From NCBI GenBank assembly GCA_022925895.1, contig JAKSYS010000459.1, forward strand, positions 1 through 51,076: 51,076 bases of DNA, given 5' to 3'. Below, one piece after another: positions 12,241 through 22,109 of this stretch. This DNA is from Fragilaria crotonensis (Eukaryota; Bacillariophyta; Fragilariophyceae; Fragilariales; Fragilariaceae). The notes under the pieces are model-generated. The model made no database searches, was not told the origin of the DNA, and saw only the letters and a list, made by a program, of their open reading frames with translations. Made by a program: the position numbers and the translations under genes. How positions within the stretch are numbered: position 1 is the first letter of the stretch; every line of letters starts with the position of its first letter.

Positions 12241-13380
12241 CTGATGTTCCCGTCCAGTTGAAGACAAAGATACGTCATTGTTCTTGTCCTGTCGTGGCAC
12301 CTTCATCCCGATGTACTTCTACAGTAGGCTGGCAGCAGTATGCTGCTGCTTCATTGTATTGCTTACAGGCAGGCTGGTACTATTGTTCTTTCTTGTTGTT
12401 GTTTTGCATTCAATCTCACATTGTCCCGCCTTTGTTCTGCTTTTTCTTTTAGGCGGCTGCTTGTGACAATGAATGTTGAGTGCCTCATTTTGTTGTGCTT
12501 TGATGGAAAATGGGCTTCTTCTGTTTGTGTGCTTCGATTGAGCATGTAAGGCAATCAGACTTTCAGAATCTATATTCGGTCACCTGCGAGAGATTCTCAT
12601 TGATATGAGTGAATCAAACCAGGTTGATCTACCGTATAGGTCCTGTTTGTCAGTTGTCTGTTTGCATGCTCAAGAGTTGTATACACACAAGCCAGTTGCA
12701 AGATCATTCTTATTTAAACCAGCAAAATGTTGCACAATCCATCACTGTCCCAAGTCTCTCGCAAACCAGCAGCTGCTATGAATGTGGTGTAAATTCATCC
12801 CCTGCCCTGCCCAGGAAAAACAGCCAACAAACAATTCATACACGTTTATTCCAGTAGGCAACAAAGCATCAAAAAGGTGGAGGGGAACGGATGATTGCAA
12901 AGCTCCTCAAGCTACGACTGTACTGATGCCACTTCCTCTCCCAATCCATGCCAGCAAAAACCAAATCTATTTTACGTGCCTATGACAAAGGGGCATTTGA
13001 CTCACACAGATGGGCTCCACACTGGGAGGTGTAGTAGCCCTCGCAAAGATCTGTCTGATGGAACTTGTGGCCAAAGCCAAATTCACTGTTGTTGAAATAA
13101 TCTCAAATGGATCGCATACTACTCAGTGTGCGCTGCTTAATCCTCCGGTAGCTTTCACGGAAAATGGAAGCATTGGCTGAGAACCAATTCTTTGTGACAG
13201 CTTACGTGTGCTGATCATGATTGCCAATATCTTGATGGAGTAACTTCTGCAAATGAATTTTGTAAATGTTGATGAGTTGTCTTCGCACTTCACGCTTGGA
13301 AGCGTCTGCATGAGTCCGCGCATTGTGCCCATGGCTTCTTGGTTTTGCTCTTTTCAGAGTGTACTAGTATACAATCTCTG
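12241..13380. other. Interior of the nested element without a recognisable gene
   Basis: Only short ORFs (under 90 codons) with no recognisable motif are present. Part of it may be the 3' region of the minus-strand ORF that ends at 13381. Confidence 0.5.
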
Positions 13381-14103
13381 TCAGAAGAAGTGAATGATGC
13401 TCGCTTGCCACCTTAAGCTTTGTCGAGTAAGGTCATCATGGGCCCTGTGTGATAAAAGTGTTGTCGCTGATGCCAACACCACTCCTCCTATCACATCAGA
13501 TGGAGAGCCATGATCTACATCCACTCTTTGTACAAAGGGAAGCAGTTTCTTCCCATTACGAACTGAGTTGATTAGGGCATGAACGTTTTTGGCACGTGAG
13601 AGTCCACCCACTGGGTTGTAAGAATAATTATCAGCAGATGCAGAGCGTGCCCACTCCAGAACTTCACCAAAAGTGTAGTTGGGTGCGTTGGCATGGTCCA
13701 GGATCTTGAGGAGAGAAACAGTGCGTTTCTGATTGGTAGTATACATGAAGTTGGAACAAAATGATGGGGCTTCCACATCTTCATCAAGTGCAGAATTGCT
13801 GGTACAGGTAAGAATGTTTGGGTCATCACTTAACACGGACAAATCATCACTTTTGTTGCAATCCTCAATATCCTCACAAGAAGTGCTTTCAACTTCCACA
13901 CCATTGCCAGCCGGAGACTACAGAAGGTTGTACTGCAGAAGGTTGTCTGTGCCAACAAAATCCATGCAGGGATCATTCACCAAATGTCGCCTTAAAAGGG
14001 CAGGCCTTTTGTTACTTGTGCATGTGACATTCCCATCCTCATGAAGACGGCAACGGTGTGAAACAGACGCACCATGTGTTGCTGCAAGGTGTGATTTCTT
14101 CAC
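13381..14103 (-). pseudogene. Transposon-borne protein remnant with Cys/His-rich N-terminus
   Basis: The minus-strand frame is open from 14103 to 13381 except for one in-frame TAG at 13918-13920, after which the same frame continues. The first part has a Cys/His-rich stretch (C-x9-C-x10-H-x5-C around CRLHEDGNVTC and RRHLVNDPC). The second has an acidic Ser/Asp-rich stretch, then LLKILDHANAPNYTFGEVLE and a further 100 residues including GGLSRAKN. I have the impression of a repeated transposon-associated protein of diatoms, possibly the N-terminus of a KDZ/Plavaka-like transposase, but cannot confirm a family. With the internal stop and missing C-terminal part it is most likely non-functional. 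Confidence 0.4.
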
Positions 14104-14329
14104 AATGAAATTATAGCACGCAATGTTTCTATCAATATGCTGTGTATATGCTGCTTGATTGGAAAATGGTTTCTTGTTGAACTTCTTCAGGCAGAAGGGG
14201 TTTTAACAGAAGAGCAGGGGTGCCTTTGAGGACAACATTTTGAAGAGGACGAGTGAAGTGAAATGAGATGTCAAAAGATGACAGGGCACAGATTCACTGC
14301 ACACCAGTGCATGACCTTGGGGCCCGTTA

Positions 14330-14710
14330 GCCGGCCGGAAACCGCGGGCCAGCCGTGATTTTGGGCGGCTGCGGTCCATGTATTTCTGTCCCGGTCGATT
14401 CCTATCACTTTTCGGCCAATCGCGGGTAAAGGGCGGATCACCTGTCATTTTTCACGGGTACGGTGGTTGCTGACAACGTACTGTCAGTACAGTACTGTGT
14501 ACTATGTTTGTACTATGTACTGTACTTCCTTACGACTGCGGCCGGGTCCGGTACGGGCAGGGACAGTCCGGCTGCGGCCCTGTGCGGGCAGGGACTGTCG
14601 GACTGCAGACGGGTACGGCCAGGCTCACATATTGGCATACGGCCGGCTGCGGCCAAAAGCCTCTGCAAAAATTTGGCCGGCTGCGGCTTCGGGTACCGTT
14701 TTATCTCAGA
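14330..14710. other. GC-rich segment with repeated GGCCGGCTGCGG words
   Basis: The segment is far richer in G and C than its neighbours and repeats CGGCTGCGGC, GCGGGCAGGGAC and GTACGG(C/G). Three overlapping plus-strand frames are open only because A/T-rich stop codons are rare. It lies inside the nested element and looks like a satellite-like or recently acquired filler rather than a gene. Confidence 0.45.
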
Positions 14711-14995
14711 TGTCATGCACTGCTGCACACCAGCACAGAATTTTGGGAAAGCATGCATTCAAATTGTACATGTACTTTTGGTACATTTTTGGTGTATGTA
14801 AAAAATGAAGGGGGGTGTGGTATGAATTCAAAATTCAAAACCTCTGCATGAATGTGTAGAACCTACCTACGAACTTGGTACTTGGTACAAAATTCAAATG
14901 GTCGCAAAATACTATCCCACAAAAAGGATTTCCAGTGTTCAAAATTTGGTGCACCATCAAAAGTTTTTCCAACAACAAGCAAGCACAATACGACC

Positions 14996-15193
14996 ATGGC
15001 ATCAATGCCACAGGAAACAGCAGCAGGCATCACTGCCTTAAAGCCCAGCTCTAGGAAACAAAGGAGAGAGTTCATAAAAGGCGTGCAACAAGTGACCACA
15101 GATCCCAATGATCTGATTCAAAGTGACAACGAGGAGGAAGAGGAGTTGGTGCCACAGAAAATGGATGCAAAACAAGGATGGAGGCATGCATAA
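14996..15193 (+). pseudogene. Possible start of a second transposon ORF
   Basis: ATG at 14996 opens a 65-codon frame with a basic stretch (SSRKQRREFIKG) and an acidic Glu run (DNEEEEELV), then stops at a duplicated segment (15181-15264). Damaged coding-like sequence continues to about 16370 on the same strand, suggesting one former gene. No family recognised. Confidence 0.3.
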
Positions 15194-15264
15194 AATCCAC
15201 CATCCCTACCTTCAACTATTGGAAGCATGCATACAGAAATCCACCATCCCTACCTTCAACTATT
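15181..15264 (+). repeat. About 42-bp tandem duplication
   Basis: GAGGCATGCATAAAATCCAC with the following CATCCCTACCTTCAACTATT is repeated once (15181-15220 and 15222-15264) with a 3-bp insertion in the second copy. Confidence 0.75.
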
Positions 15265-15379
15265 AAAGTCGGGAATCAAGTGACAGCCAACTAACATCAT
15301 CGGTTCCAGGGCTAAGCAGCTTAATGGACATGAGCATGACGGAAATCTCAGAAGAGAATCAAATCAGTATGATCAAGAC

Positions 15380-16370
15380 TTGCATGAAAAAACACGTGTT
15401 CTCTATTTGGAAGTTCTATCAAAAGACTATCATTCTCATTTCAGTGAAGATGAGAAAACACTTTGTGGCTTTATCATGAAGCACACAAACATTCGAGGAA
15501 CCCAAAACTGGTGGCTTGGGATGTGGAGAATACTTGTAAAAACACACACTGATCTTCGAACAATGCAATAAAAACATGCAAATGAAATTCAAAGGTGAGG
15601 ATTTGAAGTGGATGTAACTTTGCCAAGTCCGAGCATACTCACACCCACTTGCTTTCAACATCAAACACCTTGCATTCAGAGGATTCACTTCCCATTTAGG
15701 AACGTATGGACACAGCCTGTACAGTGGATGCAAGGATGAAACCAGTTACCTCCTCAAGATGAGGGATAACATCTGCTACAATGCCCAAATCATAGACATT
15801 TACTCGGCAGCAGCAACTGGAATAACATTATCAACAACATGGAGAACCACTGTGCAACAACTGACAGGAAAGTATGGAGCAAGAAAATCCTGTCCATAAG
15901 TGATGAAGCATTCATTTTGCGGTGCCTGATCAACTATGGGAAGAGGTGGTTTGCCGAATTAGTAAAGACAGAGAAAATGGTAAGTTTATCCGAGTGGTTT
16001 GTCACAGAACAAACAACAAGGAACTGACTTGTTTTGTTATCACTTGTTGGAAACATCAAATCGGTACATTGACAGATGAGGACAACAAAAACCTACCCGT
16101 AAGTTACACTATGATAAGTGAAATGAAAAACCACATCCTAAATTCTGACCAATCTTTTCTCATGTTCTGCAGCCACCACCTTACACATTCTCCAGGAACA
16201 AGGGTGCTCGCTCATGATAATGGGGAGGCTGTGGTTGGTCACAGGCTGGAATGAGGAAATACGATGAATTATACATGGCCATCAAGAATGATAGAAAGAA
16301 ATCAGCCCAAACATTCAACCAGGAACTACTAAAAATGTTTCTGTCGAGAAGGAAAAGGAGTCTGGCCAGG
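15380..16370 (+). pseudogene. Degraded coding sequence of the nested element
   Basis: Across three frames the plus strand reads as pieces of protein: KTLCGFIMKHTNIRGTQNWW, then AFNIKHLAFRGFTSHLGTYG, then QLWEEVVCRISKDRENGKFI. Stops and frameshifts separate them. They probably belong with the ORF starting at 14996. I cannot name a family; the small WW-containing block resembles a motif I have seen in diatom repeat-encoded proteins, which is only an impression. Confidence 0.3.
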
Positions 16371-16719
16371 GGTCAGGAAACAATTTGATGACAAGGGTAA
16401 GAAATGCCCACACAAGCGCATGGATGTATTTGACGACAACTCTGATGAGGAGGATGATAACTACTCCAGGCATCTTGCTTCTGAACTTGTCTACAGTGAA
16501 GTGAAAGTGGAGGCAGTTTAGAATTGATCAGACACTTAGTATGAATAGTAGAATGCTTCATCAAAGCCACACGAATAGGCACATTAACACTAATATCCAA
16601 CAAAAGTTAAAATGTGTGACATGTATGTCAATTATATGAACAATGTCAGCTCAGAACTACTGTGGTGATTACTTCATACACACTACACAGCAACCTTCTT
16701 CTTTTCGGATGTCAAATTC

Positions 16720-16925
16720 AGGAATTGAAATTCATGATCACAAATGAAGAAGTGGTATAGTTCAGATATTTCGAGTCCCAAAGCTCAGGAATTCCACTTG
16801 GAAGCTAGTTAAAATGAGTCATTGAATTTCAGGATTTGAAATTTTGGAGCTCAGGAATACAAAGTACGAGATCCTATGCAAGAGATGAAAAATTCAGGAA
16901 AAGAAATTTCCGAGTTCAGGAAATA
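16720..16925 (+). repeat. TTCAGGA-word cluster at the right end of the nested element
   Basis: TTCAGGA or CTCAGGA occurs near 16722, 16783, 16828, 16851, 16893 and 16914, mostly in the same orientation as the left cluster rather than inverted. Confidence 0.5.
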
Positions 16926-17054
16926 CGAGGAAACCCACTTCATACACATGATGTACAAGCTCTTTAGTCCTAAGTTTTTACCTGTATTTTAGGTAAACAT
17001 TATGAGCAAAAAATATCATATCAAAGATGATTGGTTTTTCATATCCAAGAGCCG

Positions 17055-17077
17055 ACTTGGTTTTGGCACCCTTAGAT
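17055..17077 (-). repeat. Right terminal inverted repeat of the nested element
   Basis: Reverse complement of the left repeat at 10325-10347 with one mismatch; a weaker match continues outward (GACAA here versus GACTA on the left). Confidence 0.65.
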
Positions 17078-17100
17078 GTTGTCTTGTCGATCTTCACTTG

Positions 17101-18419
17101 TTCGGTATCATGAACGGGGTGCTCAAGTTTGTTCGGCCGGTGGTGTCCTGGATGCTACACATCTGAGGAAGCGAACACAAAGGGAACTCTGTACATGGCA
17201 TCGGTTCTCAGTGGGTGCAATGACATCTTCCCATTGGGTTTATGATATGCGCCGGGAACGAGGATGGAGCGACGTGGAAGAAGATGCTTGAATTGTTGAA
17301 GAAGGCATGTCAATAATTGATGATCAGGGATACGGCGACAGTGACGGATGGTGTTGTTAGGCCACCGTTTCTTTTCATTTCAGACAGAGACAAAGGTCTG
17401 AAGCATTGAAAGCGGTGTTCCCAAATAAGTACGAGATGAGCTGTGCTAGACACATCCAGGCAAATGTGACGCGAAGTATGGAAAGCAGTGTGCAAAGTTT
17501 GTCTGTTCCATAGCTAAGTCATTCTCGACACGAAATGCGAGCCTGTTGCTAGATGAGATTCGAAAAGTGAAGCCAGAGGCCGCCACATATTTGGAAAGCA
17601 TAACCGCGTCGGGTGTTCTGTGGCGGAGTACTCAGTGGTATTCAGATTCACCGTCACCGTCACCTGCTCAGTTGCCTCCACGGTATGGAATTGTAACTTC
17701 GAACACCTCCGAGTCGGCAAACAGTATGTTATCAGAAGCAAGGAATCTTGGATGGCTGGAGGCTGTGAACAAAATTCTTGACATAATGACGACGAGTGTG
17801 TACTTGCCGAAAGGAAGTATGCTTCGCGAAGATGGATCGGAGGTGGTGCCTAGGTTGCCAGATTCTGAAGCGTAGGTGGGATGCGCTGCGTCTATGACTG
17901 TCGATGAGATTGAGGTGGGGTGTGGTGACTTCAAGGTGGTGGAACCAATATCAATTGTGGATGAAAATGGCGATGACAATGTGCAACGGATGGCACGATC
18001 CTACGGTGATCCAGACCGTGTCCTTGTGGTCAAGCCATATTTGGAGTGTGCAGCTGTGGGTATGGCAGGACTTCCTTTACCCATGTCGGCATGCATGTGC
18101 AGTGTTCAGGAAATGGGAGGAAAAAGAATTCAATTATGTTCTGCGAAGTTTAGTCCATCCGTTCTACACATTTGAGTTCGTGCACAACACTTTCAAGAAG
18201 AACGTTTTCCTGTGTGCTTGGAAACAACTGTATATGATGGTGAAACTAAGGACCCGACATGCCAAAACGGCAATCTGGACGACCAAAACAAAACGAATTC
18301 GCAAACGCAGTAAGTTCATTGTAGCTGAGGATTCTCCTGTCAAATGTTCTGTTTGTGGAAAGAGAGGGCACAACCGAAGAACTTGTCCTAATGTAGTTGG
18401 TAACAATGACAATAAGTAG
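17101..18419 (+). pseudogene. MULE transposase, catalytic and C-terminal part (frameshifted)
   Basis: Pieces in different plus-strand frames reconstruct the MULE domain order: GVLKFVRPVVS then DATHLRK (the first catalytic Asp region), GTLYMASVLSGCNDIFPLGL, then PPFLFISDRDKGLK (second Asp region, usually ISDRxKGL) and ALKAVFPNKYEMSCARHIQA. Then comes a long frame 17546-17875 with GIVTSNTSESANSMLSEARN, a hallmark of the MULE C-terminal part. It ends with a CCHC zinc knuckle CSVCGKRGHNRRTC before a stop at 18417-18419. At least four frameshifts separate the blocks, so the gene is dead. The 5' half lies at 9668-10277 on the far side of the nested insertion. Confidence 0.7.
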
Positions 18420-18801
18420 AAGAAAAGTGTTGCTGACATTCGCCATGATGAGATCATTGTTCACAGATGATTGGAAATTTACGTCAATCGGTTGTTTGTG
18501 GTAAAGTACTGTCACGCAGATTGTGTATGGGAGTACTGTTGAACTCAGATTTGGTGGAGTTTTGTCAACCATATCGATGAAGATGGAGTTGCTCTTTTGA
18601 AACAAAACAGCGACAAGAAGAATTATGACCGCACTTATGGTATGATAATTGATTAACAAACGACACATGTGAAGTGAGTGATGATGATGTTCGTTGCGTA
18701 TGTATGACATGGTGGAGCGATGAGTGTCGACAATCTTGGAGGATTGTTACGAGACGGTGTACCATGTTGTCCGTGGATGCGGAGCATGGCAGGCGACAAA
18801 A

Positions 18802-18975
18802 GCGTGATATTGTAAAAGAGGGCAAAATAATGCGTGATATTGTAAATGTATCTTTTCAAAATGCGTGATATTGTAAATTACAATTGCAAATGTAGTATAT
18901 AGTAAAATACGAATTTGTGGATAGTAAGTCATTGTACTATATTGCAAAGTGGCAAAACAATGCGTGATATTGTAA
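18802..18975 (+). repeat. Four direct copies of GCGTGATATTGTAA
   Basis: Copies start at 18802, 18832, 18863 and 18962; three of them extend to ATGCGTGATATTGTAA. Spacing is about 30, 31 and 99 bp. They sit between the MULE coding remnant and the lipase start at 19179, so they may be the MULE's subterminal repeats or sites in the lipase promoter. No inverted partner was found on the left side of the MULE. Confidence 0.7.
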
Positions 18976-19178
18976 TTTCCCCTAGTATTTATTCTACTTG
19001 AGAAGCAGTTGTTGCAGAGCTTTCAGTCGATACGGTTGTTGCAGTACAACTCTACTTTTAAGCTTGCAGGGATTTCTGTATTGTTTAGTGTTGGATCCAT
19101 TCGGATGCGGTCATACTAGCCCATCAGATATCTCTGTAGCCGTTGCTCAAGAATCGCTGATAGCAAACCAGCGTTACG

Positions 19179-22109
19179 ATGATGCAAGGGTCGCTGTCTA
19201 CTGAACAGGCTCAGGACGACGCTCATGTTGAGTCGCACGACGCATCACAATCGCTTAATGAAAACTCGGGGGAGGGGGACGATGACTTAGTATCGGTTAT
19301 CCCCAGGGTTTCCCAACCTTCGTTGCGACATGAGATTGAGAGCATTAAAGATCACTTTACTTTGCCATCTCAGTCTTCGACAATCCGACTCCGATCGTCT
19401 GTGCTTCGAGTTTTTCCCGACACAAACAGCACAAATCAATTTGTCTTGGAGAGTCGTACCGCAACCGATGGCATGCAGGAGATCTCTATGAAACGCATGC
19501 ACGACTCTTCTTATGGCATCTATGCATTGAGGGCATCATATAGCTTCGTGGCTGTATACCTGGCAGGAATCCTTGCTGTGTATGCTATCAGTTTTATCTT
19601 CAATCTGATGACTGACCTGGTAATTCATTCGGGTGGGACATCTGCCTCAATGACTATAGTTACACCGTCTACCATTATTGGCATCTTCTTGTCCTTTCCA
19701 GTGGTAACCTACGGCTTGGCGTCATGTCTTGTATATTGTGGAAGCTTTATTTCGGATACATGGATGGGCAGCCCTTTACTGAAACGTTACACCTTCAGCA
19801 ATTTCTCCGATGTACTGTTTCAGTGGGTGCTCTTCTTCGCATTTATTGGCCTTCCACTCTTGGTCATGTGCGGCTGTCTTCTTGCCAAAAGTTTCGATTG
19901 GTGGACTATCACTTTAATGACATGGTTCTGCAGTGTTGCGTGTTTGTTCTGCACCTATACCTTTACCGTTGCGTACTTCGAAACTCAAGCATGCTGGAAT
20001 TTGGCGTCATCGATTGGTGTGGATGGTCAAACGTTTTGGCAAACTTGTCGTACAGACATTCTCTTACACCAATCGTCAGCCTACTCGGGGTATAAAAAGG
20101 TTCGCTATCTGGCTGAGGGACCGACAGATGCCGTACATGGCGGGGAACGGGAAATTATTAGACAGACTTATGTCGAGAAGAGGAGTTTCTACACCCGCTT
20201 GTCCATGTCGAGCTTTTGTTTGGAACGTTTGAAAATCTTTAAGGTTCTTGAGGAGCCCTATCGCCTGGTGACCGTCAGTGAAGCACAGGGAGTGTCTTCG
20301 TTCTTGACTGCCAGTTCCTGGAGTCTCGAAAAAGTCTTCTGTCAAGGGCGAAGCGATCGATTGGTCACAGTGATCAAGGGTCCCGATGCGCTAACTCGTC
20401 CGCAGATGGTCAGTTCCGTTGTCTGCTCAGTATTGGGTCAAGTCCTTGTGATGTTAATCGTAGCTTCCATCTTGGTATACTTCAGTGAGAGTGCAGCGAT
20501 CGCGTTCTTTTTCGTAGCCATCGCCCTCGGCTTCTGGATCATTCCCTACGTCATTCGGTTTGTCCGTCTGTACAAGACCGTAAGCAACCTTTCCGAGACT
20601 TTAGATCCCGATGATGTTCGAGTTAATGTTGAATTTTCTCAAGGGGACGCTGAGTATGATGTCAGGAATGACAATGTCTTGAGGGACAACCCCGCAATTG
20701 CTGCTCCAGGTGTTGCCGGGAACGACGGAGTCTTCCAAGTACAGGATACGTTTCGTTTAACGCAACCAACGCAGTCGTTTTCTTGGGTCATGTTCTCTCT
20801 GGAAGTTGCTTTCTTCTTTATTTGGCCAGTGTGTTCGTTGTATCAAATCGGAAACACACGTATCGCAATCGAGTTTATGTTCATGGCGATCTTCGCTTTT
20901 CTTCGTCGATTTTGGAATCCTGCGACAGCACTCCAGGAGGTTGGAACTATAACCTTGGCGAACCGAAATCACGATAACGATGATTGGAGGCGATTGGCTC
21001 GGATAAGTCGCATCCTCGATGACGTTACAGTCAACCGCGGCCGTTTTCACTGGATGGCAATTTTGTCGTTCATCATGGTAACGTTCCTCTTCATCTGTTT
21101 CCTCGCAATTGCCTGCGATGGCTCAGTCGACCCATATAGTTCTGCGTTCGAGACAGAGACATTTTTGCCTGATTTTGAGTACGCTGCTGCAGACGAGCTG
21201 CCCTACCCTACTTGCACAATCGCTGATGGTTTCCTGCCGGATGTGCAAGAAGCGAGACTTGCGGACTACGCGTTTCTCGCATACATGGGATACAAAGATG
21301 ACTCGATTCTGCAAGGCGAGCTCGATTCATGGTTTGGAGAGGGTGTGGCAAAAGACATGTACGAGGAGGTTCGTCTTTATCGCGAGGCAACGTTTTCAGA
21401 AAACATACCAGTCAGCTACAAGCTGATCAAATTCAAAAATGGACCTTCCGTCGTAAGCATTCGTGGCACGTTCTTGATTTGGGATTTGTTTGCGGATGCT
21501 CAACTGTGGATGGTTGCTGCGTTGACACAAACTATCCGAGCAGTGTTGCCGCTTGGATTCTTATGGACGCCGATTTTAGACCTGCTTGTGGCTGCGGTTT
21601 CCGCGTTGCAATCTGAAGCTCTGCAAAACATTGCCTTCTATAAGGAAACAACTGCTTTCGTGGAATACCTTCAGAAATCAAACAGTAGCGGCACTGTGAC
21701 GATCACAGGTCATTCACTTGGAGGAGGGTTGGCGATTATATCTGCAGCGCAAACAGGTGCTCCAGCGGTGGCAATTTCTGGTCCTAATGCGATGCTTTCT
21801 CGTCTAACTTTTGAACCTCCTTTATCGGAGGATGCATTGAATCGTTTCACATTTAATGTGATTCCACACAAAGATCCGATTCCTATGATCGACGATGTCG
21901 CTATGTTGTACCAGAAAATCAAGTGCACTGCTTCGCCAAACCGTATTTTTGCCTGTCACCAGATAGAGCGGACGATTTGCGAGCTTCTGGTAACGTGTGG
22001 GAGTTCTGGGAGACCTCCATTTTGCAAGTGTGTGACAGACTTTTCGTATCCAAAACCAATTCAGATGGGAAACCGAACGTTTGAGGAAGCATGCGGGATT
22101 CCCTCGTAG
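19179..22109 (+). CDS. Multi-pass membrane protein with class-3 lipase domain
   Basis: A single-exon gene of 976 residues. Hydrophobic segments lie at about 118-147, 160-191, 212-236, 241-266, 410-461 (two), 533-577 (one or two) and 624-645. The C-terminal third (about 680-960) is an alpha/beta-hydrolase of the fungal lipase (class 3) type: VTITGHSLGGGLAI contains the GxSxG elbow, Ser846 being the nucleophile; DPIPMIDD supplies the likely acid and CHQIE a candidate His. The domain is Cys-rich at its end. Such lipases hydrolyse acylglycerols or other lipids; here the topology suggests a membrane-anchored enzyme, similar in layout to diacylglycerol-lipase-like proteins, but substrate and compartment are unknown. 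ATGATG at 19179 is the first in-frame start; no signal peptide is evident. Confidence 0.85.
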   Translation: MMQGSLSTEQAQDDAHVESHDASQSLNENSGEGDDDLVSVIPRVSQPSLRHEIESIKDHFTLPSQSSTIRLRSSVLRVFPDTNSTNQFVLESRTATDGMQEISMKRMHDSSYGIYALRASYSFVAVYLAGILAVYAISFIFNLMTDLVIHSGGTSASMTIVTPSTIIGIFLSFPVVTYGLASCLVYCGSFISDTWMGSPLLKRYTFSNFSDVLFQWVLFFAFIGLPLLVMCGCLLAKSFDWWTITLMTWFCSVACLFCTYTFTVAYFETQACWNLASSIGVDGQTFWQTCRTDILLHQSSAYSGYKKVRYLAEGPTDAVHGGEREIIRQTYVEKRSFYTRLSMSSFCLERLKIFKVLEEPYRLVTVSEAQGVSSFLTASSWSLEKVFCQGRSDRLVTVIKGPDALTRPQMVSSVVCSVLGQVLVMLIVASILVYFSESAAIAFFFVAIALGFWIIPYVIRFVRLYKTVSNLSETLDPDDVRVNVEFSQGDAEYDVRNDNVLRDNPAIAAPGVAGNDGVFQVQDTFRLTQPTQSFSWVMFSLEVAFFFIWPVCSLYQIGNTRIAIEFMFMAIFAFLRRFWNPATALQEVGTITLANRNHDNDDWRRLARISRILDDVTVNRGRFHWMAILSFIMVTFLFICFLAIACDGSVDPYSSAFETETFLPDFEYAAADELPYPTCTIADGFLPDVQEARLADYAFLAYMGYKDDSILQGELDSWFGEGVAKDMYEEVRLYREATFSENIPVSYKLIKFKNGPSVVSIRGTFLIWDLFADAQLWMVAALTQTIRAVLPLGFLWTPILDLLVAAVSALQSEALQNIAFYKETTAFVEYLQKSNSSGTVTITGHSLGGGLAIISAAQTGAPAVAISGPNAMLSRLTFEPPLSEDALNRFTFNVIPHKDPIPMIDDVAMLYQKIKCTASPNRIFACHQIERTICELLVTCGSSGRPPFCKCVTDFSYPKPIQMGNRTFEEACGIPS

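Larger units (their letters stand above)
10316..17085. mobile_element. DNA-transposon-like insertion nested in the MULE
   Basis: The left end contains CATCTAAGGGTGCCAAAAC at about 10325-10343 and the right end contains its reverse complement with one mismatch at about 17059-17077. The similarity extends a few bases outward, giving imperfect terminal inverted repeats of roughly 30 bp. MULE transposase sequence stops just left of it and resumes just right of it. Both ends carry several TTCAGGA words. No convincing target-site duplication was found. The interior holds decayed ORFs on both strands. Superfamily not assigned. Confidence 0.55.
9072..18985 (+). mobile_element. Decayed Mutator-like element (MULE) with Ulp1-like protease, split by an insertion
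   Basis: The plus strand carries, in order, a Ulp1-type cysteine protease remnant, an N-terminal transposase part, a 6.8-kb foreign insertion, and the C-terminal transposase part with a CCHC zinc knuckle. Frameshifts and stops show it is inactive. MULEs that carry a C48 (Ulp1) protease are known from plants and other eukaryotes. Limits are approximate: the left end was not found and the right end is placed after four 15-bp direct repeats (18802-18975). Confidence 0.6.

Noticed and set aside
14463-14851. Three overlapping 110-115-codon ORFs
   Set aside because: Open only because the segment is GC-rich; translations are dominated by Gly, Arg, Ala and Pro from repeated words.
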